Shown here piece by piece: positions 1 to 7,737 of a stretch of 64,000 bases of DNA. Numbering within the stretch: the first letter of the stretch is position 1; each line of letters starts with the position of its first letter. The stretch is taken from assembly GCA_003223215.1 (NCBI GenBank), contig QHYH01000100.1, positions 82,387 through 146,386 of the forward strand. The letters are read 5' to 3'. The notes under the pieces were generated by a model. It saw only the letters and a program-made list of their open reading frames with translations, was not told the DNA's origin and made no database searches. The DNA is from Acidobacteriota bacterium (GTDB taxonomy: Bacteria > Acidobacteriota > Terriglobia > Acidiferrales > UBA7541). The translations under genes were made by a program, and so were the position numbers.

Positions 1-484
1 CCGCGGAGAGCAGCGCATCGATCACCTTGATCGGCACCTTGACTTCCACCTGGGACTTCTTCGATGCGCTCTTGTCCCGCACATGAATCGTCAGGTGGTT
101 GCCCTCTTTGGCCACGCGCACATGGTTATCATCGCCCTCGACGGTGACGTATTGGCCTTCCTTGGCCGTGCGGATCGCCTCCATCAGGGCGCGCAGATCC
201 ACGTCGTTCATCTCTGAAGGATCAATCCTGACCTTGCCGTTATGGAGCCGGTCGTGGTTCACCGCAGGAAGCACCTTTTCCGCGAGTTCCAGAGGCAGGT
301 TTACGCGCACCGTTTCTCCCCTGCCGTCGGTCGAGATCACCCGCACATGCAGCCAGCGCTCGGCGTTCTCGGCGGCTGCGGAACTCCTTGACGGTGCAGG
401 CTTTGCCGGCGCGGCGCCGCCCTGAGCCGGCGCCCGTACGGGTAAGAGCGCCAAAACCATGGCGCTAATCAGTGCGGTCTTCAT
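1..484 (-). CDS. Secreted hypothetical protein, 3' end cut by the window edge
   Basis: The reading frame runs from the ATG at 484 leftward with no stop to base 1, giving at least 161 residues. It begins MKTALISAMVLALLPV followed by an Ala/Gly/Pro-rich stretch, which is a clear Sec signal peptide and linker, so the product is exported. The mature part contains two similar-looking segments around RVNLPLELAEKVLP and VEVKVPIKVIDALLS, each describing a short beta strand followed by an amphipathic helix. GAGG lies 8-9 bases upstream of the ATG as a modest ribosome binding site. I do not recognise the family and do not assign a function. The protein continues beyond the window. Confidence 0.7.
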   Translation of the reverse strand, partial: MKTALISAMVLALLPVRAPAQGGAAPAKPAPSRSSAAAENAERWLHVRVISTDGRGETVRVNLPLELAEKVLPAVNHDRLHNGKVRIDPSEMNDVDLRALMEAIRTAKEGQYVTVEGDDNHVRVAKEGNHLTIHVRDKSASKKSQVEVKVPIKVIDALLSA

Positions 485-831
485 GGCCAAGCCTCGATTT
501 GCAGAAAACATTGCGGATTGCCTCCTCGCCGGAGCCTGCGCTCCTGCCGGCCTTCGCCTTTGGCCGCCAGGGTTCTGACTCAGGTCCCCGCTCAAGACCG
601 TCCCCGCTTTTCGATAGAGGTACGAGACACTCCTTAAAAATGTTTCGCGGAAGTCTGGAGCTTGGCGCTTGTTAGAGCCAGCAGCTAGGCGCCGTGTCTT
701 TCGACGCTCTAGGGCTGGCTTCTGTTTAGCCGACTCTGAGGAGGAAACCCGCCGCTTCTCGCCGGGAGACTCGATGACAAGCGTCCGGGTGTGGATCGCA
801 AGGTCGCGACAGCCGCGAGGTGGGTTCACCG
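485..831. other. Intergenic region, no gene recognised
   Basis: About 350 bases between the divergent secreted-protein gene and the first small-RNA module. Short open frames exist on the plus strand but none has a ribosome binding site, a recognisable domain or a protein-like composition. It should contain the promoter of the minus-strand gene, which I could not place with confidence. Confidence 0.5.
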
Positions 832-909
832 TTTTGCACAACCGTGCACAGCTTTCCACAGCCCAACTTTCAGATTCCTCTTGCCAAGAAAAACGGCCGG
901 GTCTACTCT
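832..909 (+). promoter_or_regulatory. Promoter and upstream palindrome of small RNA copy 1
   Basis: A -35 box TTGCCA (881-886) and a -10 box TACTCT (904-909) are separated by exactly 17 bases. Upstream sits an imperfect palindrome GCACAACCGTGC (836-847) followed by a block that is identical in both module copies up to CCACAG. The position of this block, about 35 to 70 bases upstream of the start, suits an activator site, but the regulator is unknown. Confidence 0.6.
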
Positions 910-969
910 CTCGCCCAGATTGAGCCGGGAAGCCTAAAAAACTTAACGGCACAATTGAAAGAGGGCGCA
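832..969 (+). repeat. Direct repeat, copy 1 (small-RNA module)
   Basis: This segment aligns without gaps to 2512-2649, exactly 1680 bases away, with about 85 percent identity by hand count (20 differences in 138). The two copies flank the D-threonine aldolase-like gene. Conservation is highest in an upstream GTGCACAGCTTTCCACAG block, in the -35 and -10 hexamers and in the putative transcript. Confidence 0.85.
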
Positions 970-1003
970 GCGGCCGCAAGGCCGTTGCGCCCTCAATCTT
1001 TTT
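917..1003 (+). ncRNA. Putative small RNA, copy 1 (about 87 nt)
   Basis: The inferred transcript starts near the A at 917, eight bases after the -10 box, and ends in a strong rho-independent terminator. Its first 44 bases are nearly identical to the second copy at 2597-2640, including AAACTTAACGGCACAATTG. No open reading frame with a ribosome binding site fits inside it, so I favour a non-coding RNA. The 5' end AGATTGAG is complementary to CTCAATCT directly after the terminator stem, so the RNA could close into a ring-like fold. I do not recognise a known Rfam family such as 6S. Confidence 0.55.
961..1003 (+). terminator. Rho-independent terminator of small RNA copy 1
   Basis: A 15-base-pair stem (961-975 with 980-994) is capped by a GCAA tetraloop and followed by TCTTTTT at 997-1003. 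It may also serve the minus-strand gene that ends at 1043, although the T-run on that strand is weak. Confidence 0.85.
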
Positions 1004-1042
1004 AGCCCGATTTTGGCGTTGCCGGGATCGCTCCTGCCAGCC

Positions 1043-2269
1043 CTACTCACGTCGTGGGGCGATAACCGCTTCGGACCTTCCCGAGAAGCTAGCTGACGCG
1101 CCAGCGAAGGAATCGTTTCCCGCGTTCCCTAGGAGCGGCTCCTCGCGTCCCCGCGCGGTCACTCTTTCTACCGACAGAATCTCGCCGTTCCGCACCAGCA
1201 GAGCGCTATCAAAGTTGTTCACCGTAGGACAAACGTGGCGGGGAAGCAGGCAAAGGAAGTCTCCGACCCGCGGACCTGAAGCTCCTCCTGCGACCGCCAA
1301 GGGCAGGTGCTCTTCGCTTGGCGAAAGTGGCGTAAGTTCCCGATGCCCAAGCACGAGGCAGGTGGGCACGCCGGCATCCGCGGATACGGCCTTGTGCCCT
1401 GCATCGCAAGTGACCACGCCCCCGCGCGGCCGGCTCACAAGTCTTGTCAAGACTAGCGCGGCTGGCTGATACGCAAACCTGGCCGGCAACTGTGCCAGGC
1501 TCGTCGCATCGTTATAGACCACCGTCCCCGGCGATACCCGGTGAACGAATCGCCTTCCGCGAAAGCCTTGGTAGGTGAGTGAGCAGGGCAGCGTTGGCGT
1601 GCCTGCGGTAATGACCTCCGGCACGTTCGCTCCGCTGCGCTCGATCTCGCTCACGGCTTCCAGCAGGGAATCGTAGCCGGCATGGGCTGCCTTGGTCCGC
1701 TCGCCTTCCGCGACCCCGCCATACTGGCCGTCGTAATAGTGCAAGCCGCGGAACTGAAGCCTTAGCGCTCCTACCGCCCGCACAAGCTTTAGAACTTCAT
1801 CCTTGTGGCGCGGTTCAATCCCCGTGCGGTTCATCCCCGGATTCAGGTCCACGAACACGCCGACCGAACTGCCCTGCCATTGCAGCACTTGTTCTTCGTT
1901 CTCGGCCAAAACGGAAATGCGCACATCCGGGAAGGCAGCGGCAATCTCGCGCACGCGCCGTGCATTCGCGCCTAGTGCAGGATAAGCCATGAGGATGTCC
2001 CTAGCCGCGCTGCGGCAGGCCACCAGCAGTTCGAGAGTGGTCGCGCACTTGAAATTGCAAACGCCGCTCTCGATCAGCATGCGCAATGTGTAGTCGAGCT
2101 TTGCCGTCTTGATGTGGACTCGCCAGCGATTCGCATCGCCATCCAGCAGCTTCAGGGTGCTGGCAATGTTCGAGGCGATCATTTCCGGATAGACGACCAG
2201 CGCAGGAGTAAGCGTTTCATCGGCGCGCGGCACGCGGTAACGCTCGTCCCAGGCGAACTCGTTCAACAT
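1043..2269 (-). CDS. PLP-dependent D-threonine aldolase / D-serine dehydratase-like enzyme
   Basis: The protein has the alanine-racemase-type N-terminal barrel followed by a D-serine-dehydratase-like C-terminal domain. The segment HIKTAKLD near the N-terminus matches the place where these enzymes carry the PLP-binding lysine in an H-x-K-T context. Near the C-terminus, RHVCPTVNNFD gives the His and Cys that bind a metal ion in this fold type III family. Known members cleave or dehydrate D-beta-hydroxy amino acids; the actual substrate is not shown here. The frame extends back to 2434, but that stretch is Arg-rich and unlike the family. I choose the ATG at 2269 (MLNEFAWDERY) because GGGAG lies 10 bases upstream; the ATG at 2287 is the alternative. 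The gene is flanked by the two small-RNA modules. Confidence 0.85.
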   Translation of the reverse strand: MLNEFAWDERYRVPRADETLTPALVVYPEMIASNIASTLKLLDGDANRWRVHIKTAKLDYTLRMLIESGVCNFKCATTLELLVACRSAARDILMAYPALGANARRVREIAAAFPDVRISVLAENEEQVLQWQGSSVGVFVDLNPGMNRTGIEPRHKDEVLKLVRAVGALRLQFRGLHYYDGQYGGVAEGERTKAAHAGYDSLLEAVSEIERSGANVPEVITAGTPTLPCSLTYQGFRGRRFVHRVSPGTVVYNDATSLAQLPARFAYQPAALVLTRLVSRPRGGVVTCDAGHKAVSADAGVPTCLVLGHRELTPLSPSEEHLPLAVAGGASGPRVGDFLCLLPRHVCPTVNNFDSALLVRNGEILSVERVTARGREEPLLGNAGNDSFAGASASFSGRSEAVIAPRRE

Positions 2270-2511
2270 GAATTTCGGCGCTCCCATCGCGGGTTTGATG
2301 ATAGCGCGGAAACCGGAATCGCTGCCAGTTAGCGCAAAGTTCTCCCATTTTTTCTCAATCGACGTCGGTCGAGACCGCTGCCTCGAGCGTCGGCAGCTGC
2401 GTCTCCCGTAGCCACCGCAAAGGTGAGGCGCCAATGGCTTGGTTTCGACGCTTTGCTACGCGCACTCCGGCCTAGGGCACTGCCGGTGAAGGCGGTTCTT
2501 GCTGCCCGGCT

Positions 2512-2589
2512 TTTTGCACAATTGTGCACAGCTTTCCACAGAGAAGCTTTCAGATTTTTCTTGCCAACCAAAAACACTGGGTCTATTGT
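2512..2589 (+). promoter_or_regulatory. Promoter and perfect palindrome of small RNA copy 2
   Basis: TTGCCA (2561-2566) and TATTGT (2584-2589) are spaced by 17 bases, as in copy 1. The upstream palindrome is perfect here, GCACAATTGTGC at 2516-2527, which strengthens the case for a protein-binding site. Confidence 0.65.
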
Positions 2590-2649
2590 CAGGCACAGAT
2601 TGAGCCGGGAAGCCTCAAAAACTTAACGGCACAATTGAAAGAGGGCGCA
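2512..2649 (+). repeat. Direct repeat, copy 2 (small-RNA module)
   Basis: This is the second copy of the segment at 832-969, in the same orientation and without gaps. Recombination between the copies would delete or duplicate the enclosed enzyme gene. Confidence 0.85.
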
Positions 2650-2682
2650 ATCGCTTAACGGCGGCTGCGCCTTCAATTTTTT
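2597..2682 (+). ncRNA. Putative small RNA, copy 2 (about 86 nt)
   Basis: The inferred start is the A at 2597 and the end is the T-run after the hairpin. The 5' 44 bases match copy 1 with one difference, while the terminator loop differs completely, as expected if the single-stranded 5' part is the functional portion and the stem is only a terminator. The SDR gene begins 58 bases downstream, beyond the terminator, so the RNA is probably independent of that gene. Confidence 0.55.
2641..2682 (+). terminator. Rho-independent terminator of small RNA copy 2
   Basis: GAGGGCGCA (2641-2649) pairs with TGCGCCTTC (2666-2674) with one G-T pair, followed by AATTTTTT. Confidence 0.8.
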
Positions 2683-2740
2683 CTCGCTCGCTTTTCCCGG
2701 CGTGCCTCGGCTTTCCTCGGCAGTGTCGTAAGATACCCGG

Positions 2741-3607
2741 ATGAACAGGACGCAATCGTTCTTTCGGAACAAAGTGGTGATGGTCACCGGCGCTTCGTCG
2801 GGAATCGGCCAGGAGCTGGCGTGGCAATTGGGGCAGGCGGGGGCGAAGCTGACGCTGGCAGCCCGGCGCAAGGAATTGCTTGAGAATCTGGCACAAAGAA
2901 TTGCGGCCACGGGAAAAACGAAGCCGTTGGTGACGCGGTGCGACGTCGCCCAAGAAGGCGATTTGCAGACAGCGGTGGCGGAAACGGTGCGCCAATGGGG
3001 AAAATTGGATGTGGCGATCGCCAACGCCGGCTTTGGCGTGGTTGGCCCACTGAAGAAACTCTCGCTCGAGGATTACCGGCGACAATTTGAGACCAACGTC
3101 TTTGGCGTGCTGCGAACGATTTACGCGGCGCTCCCCGAAATCGAGAAAAACAAAGGCAACATCGCTATCGTTGGAAGTGTGTCGGGCTGGACGGCGTCGC
3201 CAGGCGCCTCGCCGTACGCCATGAGCAAGTTCGCCGTTCGCGCGCTGGCCAATTCGATTGCGCCGGAGCTGCGGCTGTCCGGAGTGACGGTGACGCTGAT
3301 CAGTCCGGGCTTTGTAGCCAGTGAGATCCGACGGGTCGACAACCAGGGAAAGCTTCATGAAGAAGCGAAAGAGCCCATTGCATCGTGGCTGGTGATGCCG
3401 ACGGAGAAAGCGACGCGTCAGATTCTGCGGGCGATTGCCAAAGGGAAACGCGAAGCCATCATTACCGGGCATGGCAAGGCTTTGGTCATCCTCGAGCGCT
3501 TCCTGCCCTGGATGCTTCGCGCGGCGGGCCGAAAGATGGCGGCGGGCCGAGGGGGCTACCGTGCGGAACCGAAAAGCTTAAGGAAAATCGAAGAAGATGA
3601 GAGTTAA
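2741..3607 (+). CDS. Short-chain dehydrogenase/reductase (SDR family)
   Basis: This 288-residue protein has the classical SDR layout: the cofactor motif TGASSGIG at residues 16-23, NAG at 95-97, the catalytic Ser in VGSVSGW around 146-148, and YxxxK at Tyr159/Lys163. A basic Arg pair after the second strand (AARRKE) suggests NADP(H) preference. The family reduces or oxidises carbonyl/hydroxyl groups of many substrates, so the substrate cannot be named. The C-terminal extension (LERFLPWMLRAAGRK) is hydrophobic and basic, as in membrane-associated SDRs of the DltE/YqjQ type. It lies alone on its strand between the small RNA terminator and the convergent PilZ gene. Confidence 0.9.
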   Translation: MNRTQSFFRNKVVMVTGASSGIGQELAWQLGQAGAKLTLAARRKELLENLAQRIAATGKTKPLVTRCDVAQEGDLQTAVAETVRQWGKLDVAIANAGFGVVGPLKKLSLEDYRRQFETNVFGVLRTIYAALPEIEKNKGNIAIVGSVSGWTASPGASPYAMSKFAVRALANSIAPELRLSGVTVTLISPGFVASEIRRVDNQGKLHEEAKEPIASWLVMPTEKATRQILRAIAKGKREAIITGHGKALVILERFLPWMLRAAGRKMAAGRGGYRAEPKSLRKIEEDES

Positions 3608-3640
3608 AAGCCGAGGAGTGAGACCTGAAAAGGGGAAAGC

Positions 3641-4528
3641 TCATTTTTTTGGGGGCTGGCCCTTCCCGGGTTCGTCATCGAGCTCACCTTCCGGTAGTTC
3701 CACGTGCCAAATGTCTTTCTCCCGTTGCAGCCCCATTACGCCGACTTGATTGGCTTCTGTAGTGCCGACGTGGCCGATCCACACCACACGAAATCTCTTT
3801 TTGCGCCAGAGCCGGCGCACTTCGATGGTTTGTCCTGGAGAAGTGAGAAAGCCGATGCCGTCTAAGCGCGCGCCATCCTGGCTGAGGTCGACGGTATAGC
3901 TGCTCTGCTTGAACGGATGGCCTCGCGAGTCCGTGCCGTTGACAACCACGCGCAGCGTTTTGGGGACGCGTTGCTGCTTGCGGGACCTGCGCCAGAACTC
4001 GGGGATCGGGCATTTGAACGCCAGGCCAATCTTAGTTTCGCGGTCCGTGTAAGCCTCGAGATAAACCACGCGGACTTCCTGCTCGAGGCCGCTGCCCTTT
4101 TGCATGAGAAACACGGAATCTCCGATGGCCAGCTTGGTTTTGAGCATCACCAGGGCGCCGCTCGAATTGACCGTTTGCGTTTCTGTTTCTTCGTGGAACG
4201 CGCCGTGGTCCTTGGTAAAGCCGTAAACCACCACGGGTATGCGAAGAGACATGCGCTCACTGGAACGAGGAATTCTTTTGGTTGTTTCGGTGGAGACCGG
4301 CTTGCCAAAAGTAAAAGCAGACTTTTCTGTGGAAGCCGGTTTTTCGTCTAGGGGAGCTACCCCGATGACCTCTTGCGGCGTCCCTTGTTGTGCGCCATGT
4401 TCGCGGCACTTGAAATCCCATGTTTGTTCCTGGATCTGCTCGTAAGTTTCGCGGCGGTCTGCGAGCGTGACCCAGGAGTCGGCCTCGCAAAGAGGACAAC
4501 GCAGCCGAATCGCAAAATTTCCAGGCAT
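3641..4528 (-). CDS. Tandem PilZ-domain protein with N-terminal Cys cluster
   Basis: Two PilZ-like domains can be read in 295 residues. The first has RSSER at 88-92 and a degenerate NSSG turn at 121-124. The second has RKQQR at 183-187 and a perfect DLSQDG (DxSxxG) at 214-219, the arginine and turn motifs that bind cyclic di-GMP in PilZ proteins. The N-terminus carries CPLC (11-14) and CREH (41-44), which could bind zinc. By family knowledge PilZ proteins act as cyclic-di-GMP effectors in motility, adhesion or polysaccharide control. The first domain lacks the second half of the turn motif and may not bind the nucleotide. No signal peptide is seen, so it is cytosolic. It is transcribed in the same direction as, and downstream of, the branching enzyme gene. 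Confidence 0.75.
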   Translation of the reverse strand: MPGNFAIRLRCPLCEADSWVTLADRRETYEQIQEQTWDFKCREHGAQQGTPQEVIGVAPLDEKPASTEKSAFTFGKPVSTETTKRIPRSSERMSLRIPVVVYGFTKDHGAFHEETETQTVNSSGALVMLKTKLAIGDSVFLMQKGSGLEQEVRVVYLEAYTDRETKIGLAFKCPIPEFWRRSRKQQRVPKTLRVVVNGTDSRGHPFKQSSYTVDLSQDGARLDGIGFLTSPGQTIEVRRLWRKKRFRVVWIGHVGTTEANQVGVMGLQREKDIWHVELPEGELDDEPGKGQPPKK

Positions 4529-4659
4529 TCCGTTCTTCCTGTGCTTTCAGGATACCTTGAAGGCGGCGGGCGGCTCCGGATTGCCAAGGCGTGTTTCGTC
4601 GAAAAGTAACTGGTGGCGGGGATGGTGCAAAGGAAAAGGCGCGATCTTTCCGTGCGAAG

Positions 4660-6939
4660 TCAAGGTTGCCACTTCAGAAAAACGGCGGCCAGGGGTGGCA
4701 GAGTAAGGACGAGAGAATGGGGGCGGCCTTGCGCCGCTTGGTCGGAGGCATGCTGACCGCCGGCGTTGCCGACGTTTGAACCACCGTAGATGGCGGCGTC
4801 CGTATTGAGAATTTCACGGTAGTAGCCTGGGTGCGGGACGCCAAGACGATACCCTCCACGAGCCACCGGAGTCGCATTGAGCAACACAACCATCACCTCT
4901 TCGGGATTCTTTCCGCGGCGAATAAAGCTGAGGACGCTGTTGTCAGCGTCATTGGCGTCAATCCACTCGAATCCGTGCCAGTCAAAGTCGATCTGGTAAA
5001 GGGCTGGCTCGGAATGGTAAAGATGATTCAAGTCGCGGAGGAGATGCTGGACGCCGCGATGCGAATCCCACTCGAGTAAATGCCAGTCGAGGCTGCTTGC
5101 TTCACTCCATTCGTGGCGCTGGGCGAATTCCTGGCCCATGAAAAGAAGTTTTTTGCCCGGGTGCGCGTAGTGGTAGCCATACAGCAAGCGAAGATTGGCG
5201 AATTGCTGCCACAAGTCGCCTGGCATTTTGTGCAGCAGCGAGCTTTTGCCGTGGACGACTTCGTCGTGGGAAAAGGGCAGCACGAAATTTTCCGTGAAGG
5301 CATAGAGCATGGAAAAAGTGATCTTGTTGTGCTCGTATTTGCGGTGCACGGGATCATGAGAAAAATAATTCAGCGTGTCGTTCATCCAGCCCATGTTCCA
5401 TTTGAAGCCGAACCCGAGACCGCCGAGGTACGTGGGACGGGAGACGGCGGGCCAAGCCGTGGATTCCTCGGCGACGGTGAGAATGCCGGGGAATTTGCCG
5501 TGGACGATTTCGTTCATGCGCTTGAGAAACTCGATGGCTTGCAGGTTTTCGCGGCCGCCGAATTGATTGGGAATCCACTCGCCCGGCTTGCGCGAATAAT
5601 CCAGATAGAGCATCGAGGCAACGGCGTCCACGCGCAGGCCGTCGATATGGTATTTGTCGAGCCAGAAGAGCGCATTGGAAATCAAATAGTTTTGCACTTC
5701 GTTGCGGCCGTAGTTGTATACCAGCGTGCCCCAATCAGGATGCGCGCCCTGGCGCGGGTCGGCGTGTTCGTACAGATGGCTGCCGTCGAACTGAGCGAGG
5801 CCATGGGCGTCGCGCGGAAAATGCGCAGGAGTCCAATCGAGAATGACGCCGATACCGGCCTGATGACAGCGGTCGACGAACTCCATAAATTCCGCGGGCG
5901 AGCCGTAGCGGCTCGTGGCAGCGAAATAACCCAGCGTCTGGTAGCCCCAGGATCCATCGTAAGGATGCTCCATGACGGGGAGCAGCTCAGTGTGCGTGTA
6001 GCCGAGTTCCTTGACGTAAGGAATAAGCTGGTCGGCCAGCTCGCGGTAGCTCAGCCAGCGATTGTGGTCTCCGGGAACGCGGCGCCAGGAACCAAGATGA
6101 ACTTCATAAATCGAAACGGGAGACTGGAACCAGTCTTTGCCCGAACGCTCGGAGAGCCAGTCCGCGTCGTTCCATTGATACGTTTCCAGGTTGGCGACGA
6201 TGGAGCCGGTGTTGGGGCGCAACTCACAGCGGAAAGCGTAAGGATCGGCTTTCAGGGGAAGCATGTTTCCTGCAGGCCCGATGATTTCGAATTTGTAGAT
6301 GGCGCCTTCGGCCAGTTCTGGAATGAAGATTTCCCAGATGCCGGAAGAGCCGCGCGAACGCATTGCATGGACACGGCCGTCCCAGCGATTGAAGTCGCCG
6401 ACGACGCTGACCCGGCGAGCGCTGGGCGCCCAGACGGCAAACTGAACGCCGCGGACGCCTGCGAGCGTGATGAGGTGCGCGCCGAGCTTTTGGTAAGTGT
6501 CGTAATGGCGGCCTTCGCCCATGAGATACAAGTCAAACTCGGTGAGGACGCAGGGAAAAGCATAAGGATCGTAAAGCTCAAAAGTTTCGCCGTAATGGGT
6601 GCGGATTTGAATTCTGTAGATGCCGGGTGGCGGCGGGCTAGTGTCGCCTGTTGGCAGGACAGCTTCAAAAAAGCCTTCGGGGCGCAATTTCACCGCTTCG
6701 ACAACTTTGTTGGAGGCGGGCGCGTTTTCCGACGGGCGCGTTTCGAACGAGATGCGAGCTTCCTCAGCCCAGGGGAGGAAAAAGCGAACCGCCCAACCGC
6801 CGTCCACGGGATGCGGCCCGAGAAAGCTAAAGGGATCGGAATGACGACCGGTCACCATCGCGTCGATTTGGGAATGCAGGCGAGGATCGCGGGGAGCGAT
6901 CGGTGTCGAGGGCGAGGCAGCGGCGTGATGTTCGGGCAA
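4660..6939 (-). CDS. glgB: 1,4-alpha-glucan (glycogen) branching enzyme
   Basis: The product moves chain segments of glycogen to form alpha-1,6 branches. It shows the GlgB N-terminal domain with [14 protein letters not shown], a CBM48-type module ([21 protein letters not shown]), and a GH13 catalytic barrel with the nucleophile Asp in GLRVDAV (near residue 440), the acid Glu in VAEES (near 488) and [10 protein letters not shown] (near 560), followed by an all-beta C-terminal domain. The long open frame extends to 7314, but that part is antisense to a kinase fragment and is not protein-like. I choose the TTG at 6939 because GGAGG sits 8 bases upstream and the resulting 759 residues match the family; an ATG at 6858 is an alternative. 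No other glycogen gene is in the window. Confidence 0.93.
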   Translation of the reverse strand: MPEHHAAASPSTPIAPRDPRLHSQIDAMVTGRHSDPFSFLGPHPVDGGWAVRFFLPWAEEARISFETRPSENAPASNKVVEAVKLRPEGFFEAVLPTGDTSPPPPGIYRIQIRTHYGETFELYDPYAFPCVLTEFDLYLMGEGRHYDTYQKLGAHLITLAGVRGVQFAVWAPSARRVSVVGDFNRWDGRVHAMRSRGSSGIWEIFIPELAEGAIYKFEIIGPAGNMLPLKADPYAFRCELRPNTGSIVANLETYQWNDADWLSERSGKDWFQSPVSIYEVHLGSWRRVPGDHNRWLSYRELADQLIPYVKELGYTHTELLPVMEHPYDGSWGYQTLGYFAATSRYGSPAEFMEFVDRCHQAGIGVILDWTPAHFPRDAHGLAQFDGSHLYEHADPRQGAHPDWGTLVYNYGRNEVQNYLISNALFWLDKYHIDGLRVDAVASMLYLDYSRKPGEWIPNQFGGRENLQAIEFLKRMNEIVHGKFPGILTVAEESTAWPAVSRPTYLGGLGFGFKWNMGWMNDTLNYFSHDPVHRKYEHNKITFSMLYAFTENFVLPFSHDEVVHGKSSLLHKMPGDLWQQFANLRLLYGYHYAHPGKKLLFMGQEFAQRHEWSEASSLDWHLLEWDSHRGVQHLLRDLNHLYHSEPALYQIDFDWHGFEWIDANDADNSVLSFIRRGKNPEEVMVVLLNATPVARGGYRLGVPHPGYYREILNTDAAIYGGSNVGNAGGQHASDQAAQGRPHSLVLTLPPLAAVFLKWQP

Positions 6940-7170
6940 CGGCGAAGCCTCCGCTAGGGTGATCGAGCCCGGCCGCAGTAGCGAACGCTGGAGCGGCGGT
7001 CCCTTGCATTCTAGGGTGTCTCGGCAGAAATGCCAAATGCTAGGGCACCGCGCTCGCCGTAGCACGAGAGCCGGCACCATAAGCCCGGCAACTATGCACC
7101 TTGCCCCAGCTACCTGGCTTCGGTCCTTAGGAGATTGGCTCGCCGTTTGGCCGGCGGGTGGGCCAAGGGT

Positions 7171-7354
7171 ATTGCGCTCGCTCGCAAAGGAGCTGGTTGA
7201 AGGCCCATGCTGGCCGAGCCGATTAGGCAGCGTGCGGTGACCCTTCCAAGAGGCGCTGCCAATAGCCGGGCAAATAGCTGAGGCGCTCGAGTACGCACAT
7301 GAGCGCGGCATCATTCACCGCGATCGGAAGCCCCGGCCAGCTCCAAACAGTTAA
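7171..7354 (+). pseudogene. Fragment of a Ser/Thr protein kinase
   Basis: Reading across frames, the plus strand spells ELVEGP, then [13 protein letters not shown], then [27 protein letters not shown]. This is the hinge-to-catalytic-loop region of bacterial Hanks-type kinases (usual form HRDLKPxN). At least two frame changes and the Leu-to-Arg change in the HRDLK motif show it is dead. No upstream ATP-binding loop and no downstream DFG motif remain. It lies in the region that would otherwise be read as an N-terminal extension of the branching enzyme on the other strand. Confidence 0.65.
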
Positions 7355-7734
7355 GCATCGTGCTGCATTGGACTGACGAGCTGAAGCGAATCATCCCTTC
7401 AGCGAGGAAGTGTCTTGTTGGTGTTTTATCGCGTTTGCCTGGCAGGCAATAGCGGACTCTACACCGCGCGCGAATTTCGGCTCCGCTCGAGCGCTAAACG
7501 AAACCGAGCTCGCTGCGGCTTCCCTACATCGGCCGTTCCTCTCTCAGCTTTCTGGTGATGCTGGGACAGAAGCTCGTACCGAAATCGAGACAAGATCAGA
7601 ACAAACCTCAATGTGCCGGGAACGCCGGATGCGATCGCGCTTCTTCGTAATTCTTCGTAACTATTGACCTCGAGTGCCGCAGCAAGTATCATCCGCGCAA
7701 TTCCAGGCAAAAATTGAACCAGTGAGGTCTCCTC
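7355..7734. other. Intergenic region upstream of the sortilin-like gene
   Basis: I see no gene. Two overlapping open frames of about 85 codons on opposite strands lack ribosome binding sites and domain similarity. The segment should hold the plus-strand promoter for the gene at 7735. It contains a short tandem repeat TTCTTCGTAA (about 7640-7660). Confidence 0.45.
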
Positions 7735-7737
7735 ATG
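7723..7737 (+). promoter_or_regulatory. Shine-Dalgarno followed by its complement before the ATG
   Basis: TGAGG (7723-7727), a 3-base spacer and CCTCA (7731-7735) form a small hairpin whose 3' arm ends on the A of the start codon. The ribosome binding site would be paired when folded. The same arrangement occurs at 39262 and 48217. Confidence 0.5.

Noticed and set aside
820..860. TTTCCACAG in the repeat modules as a DnaA box and replication origin
   Set aside because: It differs from TTATCCACA, occurs once per module and there is no AT-rich unwinding region or dnaA/dnaN gene.
5080..6957. A 625-codon plus-strand open frame
   Set aside because: It lies entirely antisense to glgB, whose motifs are complete. 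High third-position GC leaves the opposite strand open; the translation has no recognisable domain.
6940..7314. N-terminal extension of GlgB by 125 residues
   Set aside because: The stretch is antisense to the kinase fragment, is not conserved in GlgB, and a TTG with a good ribosome binding site explains a normal-length protein.
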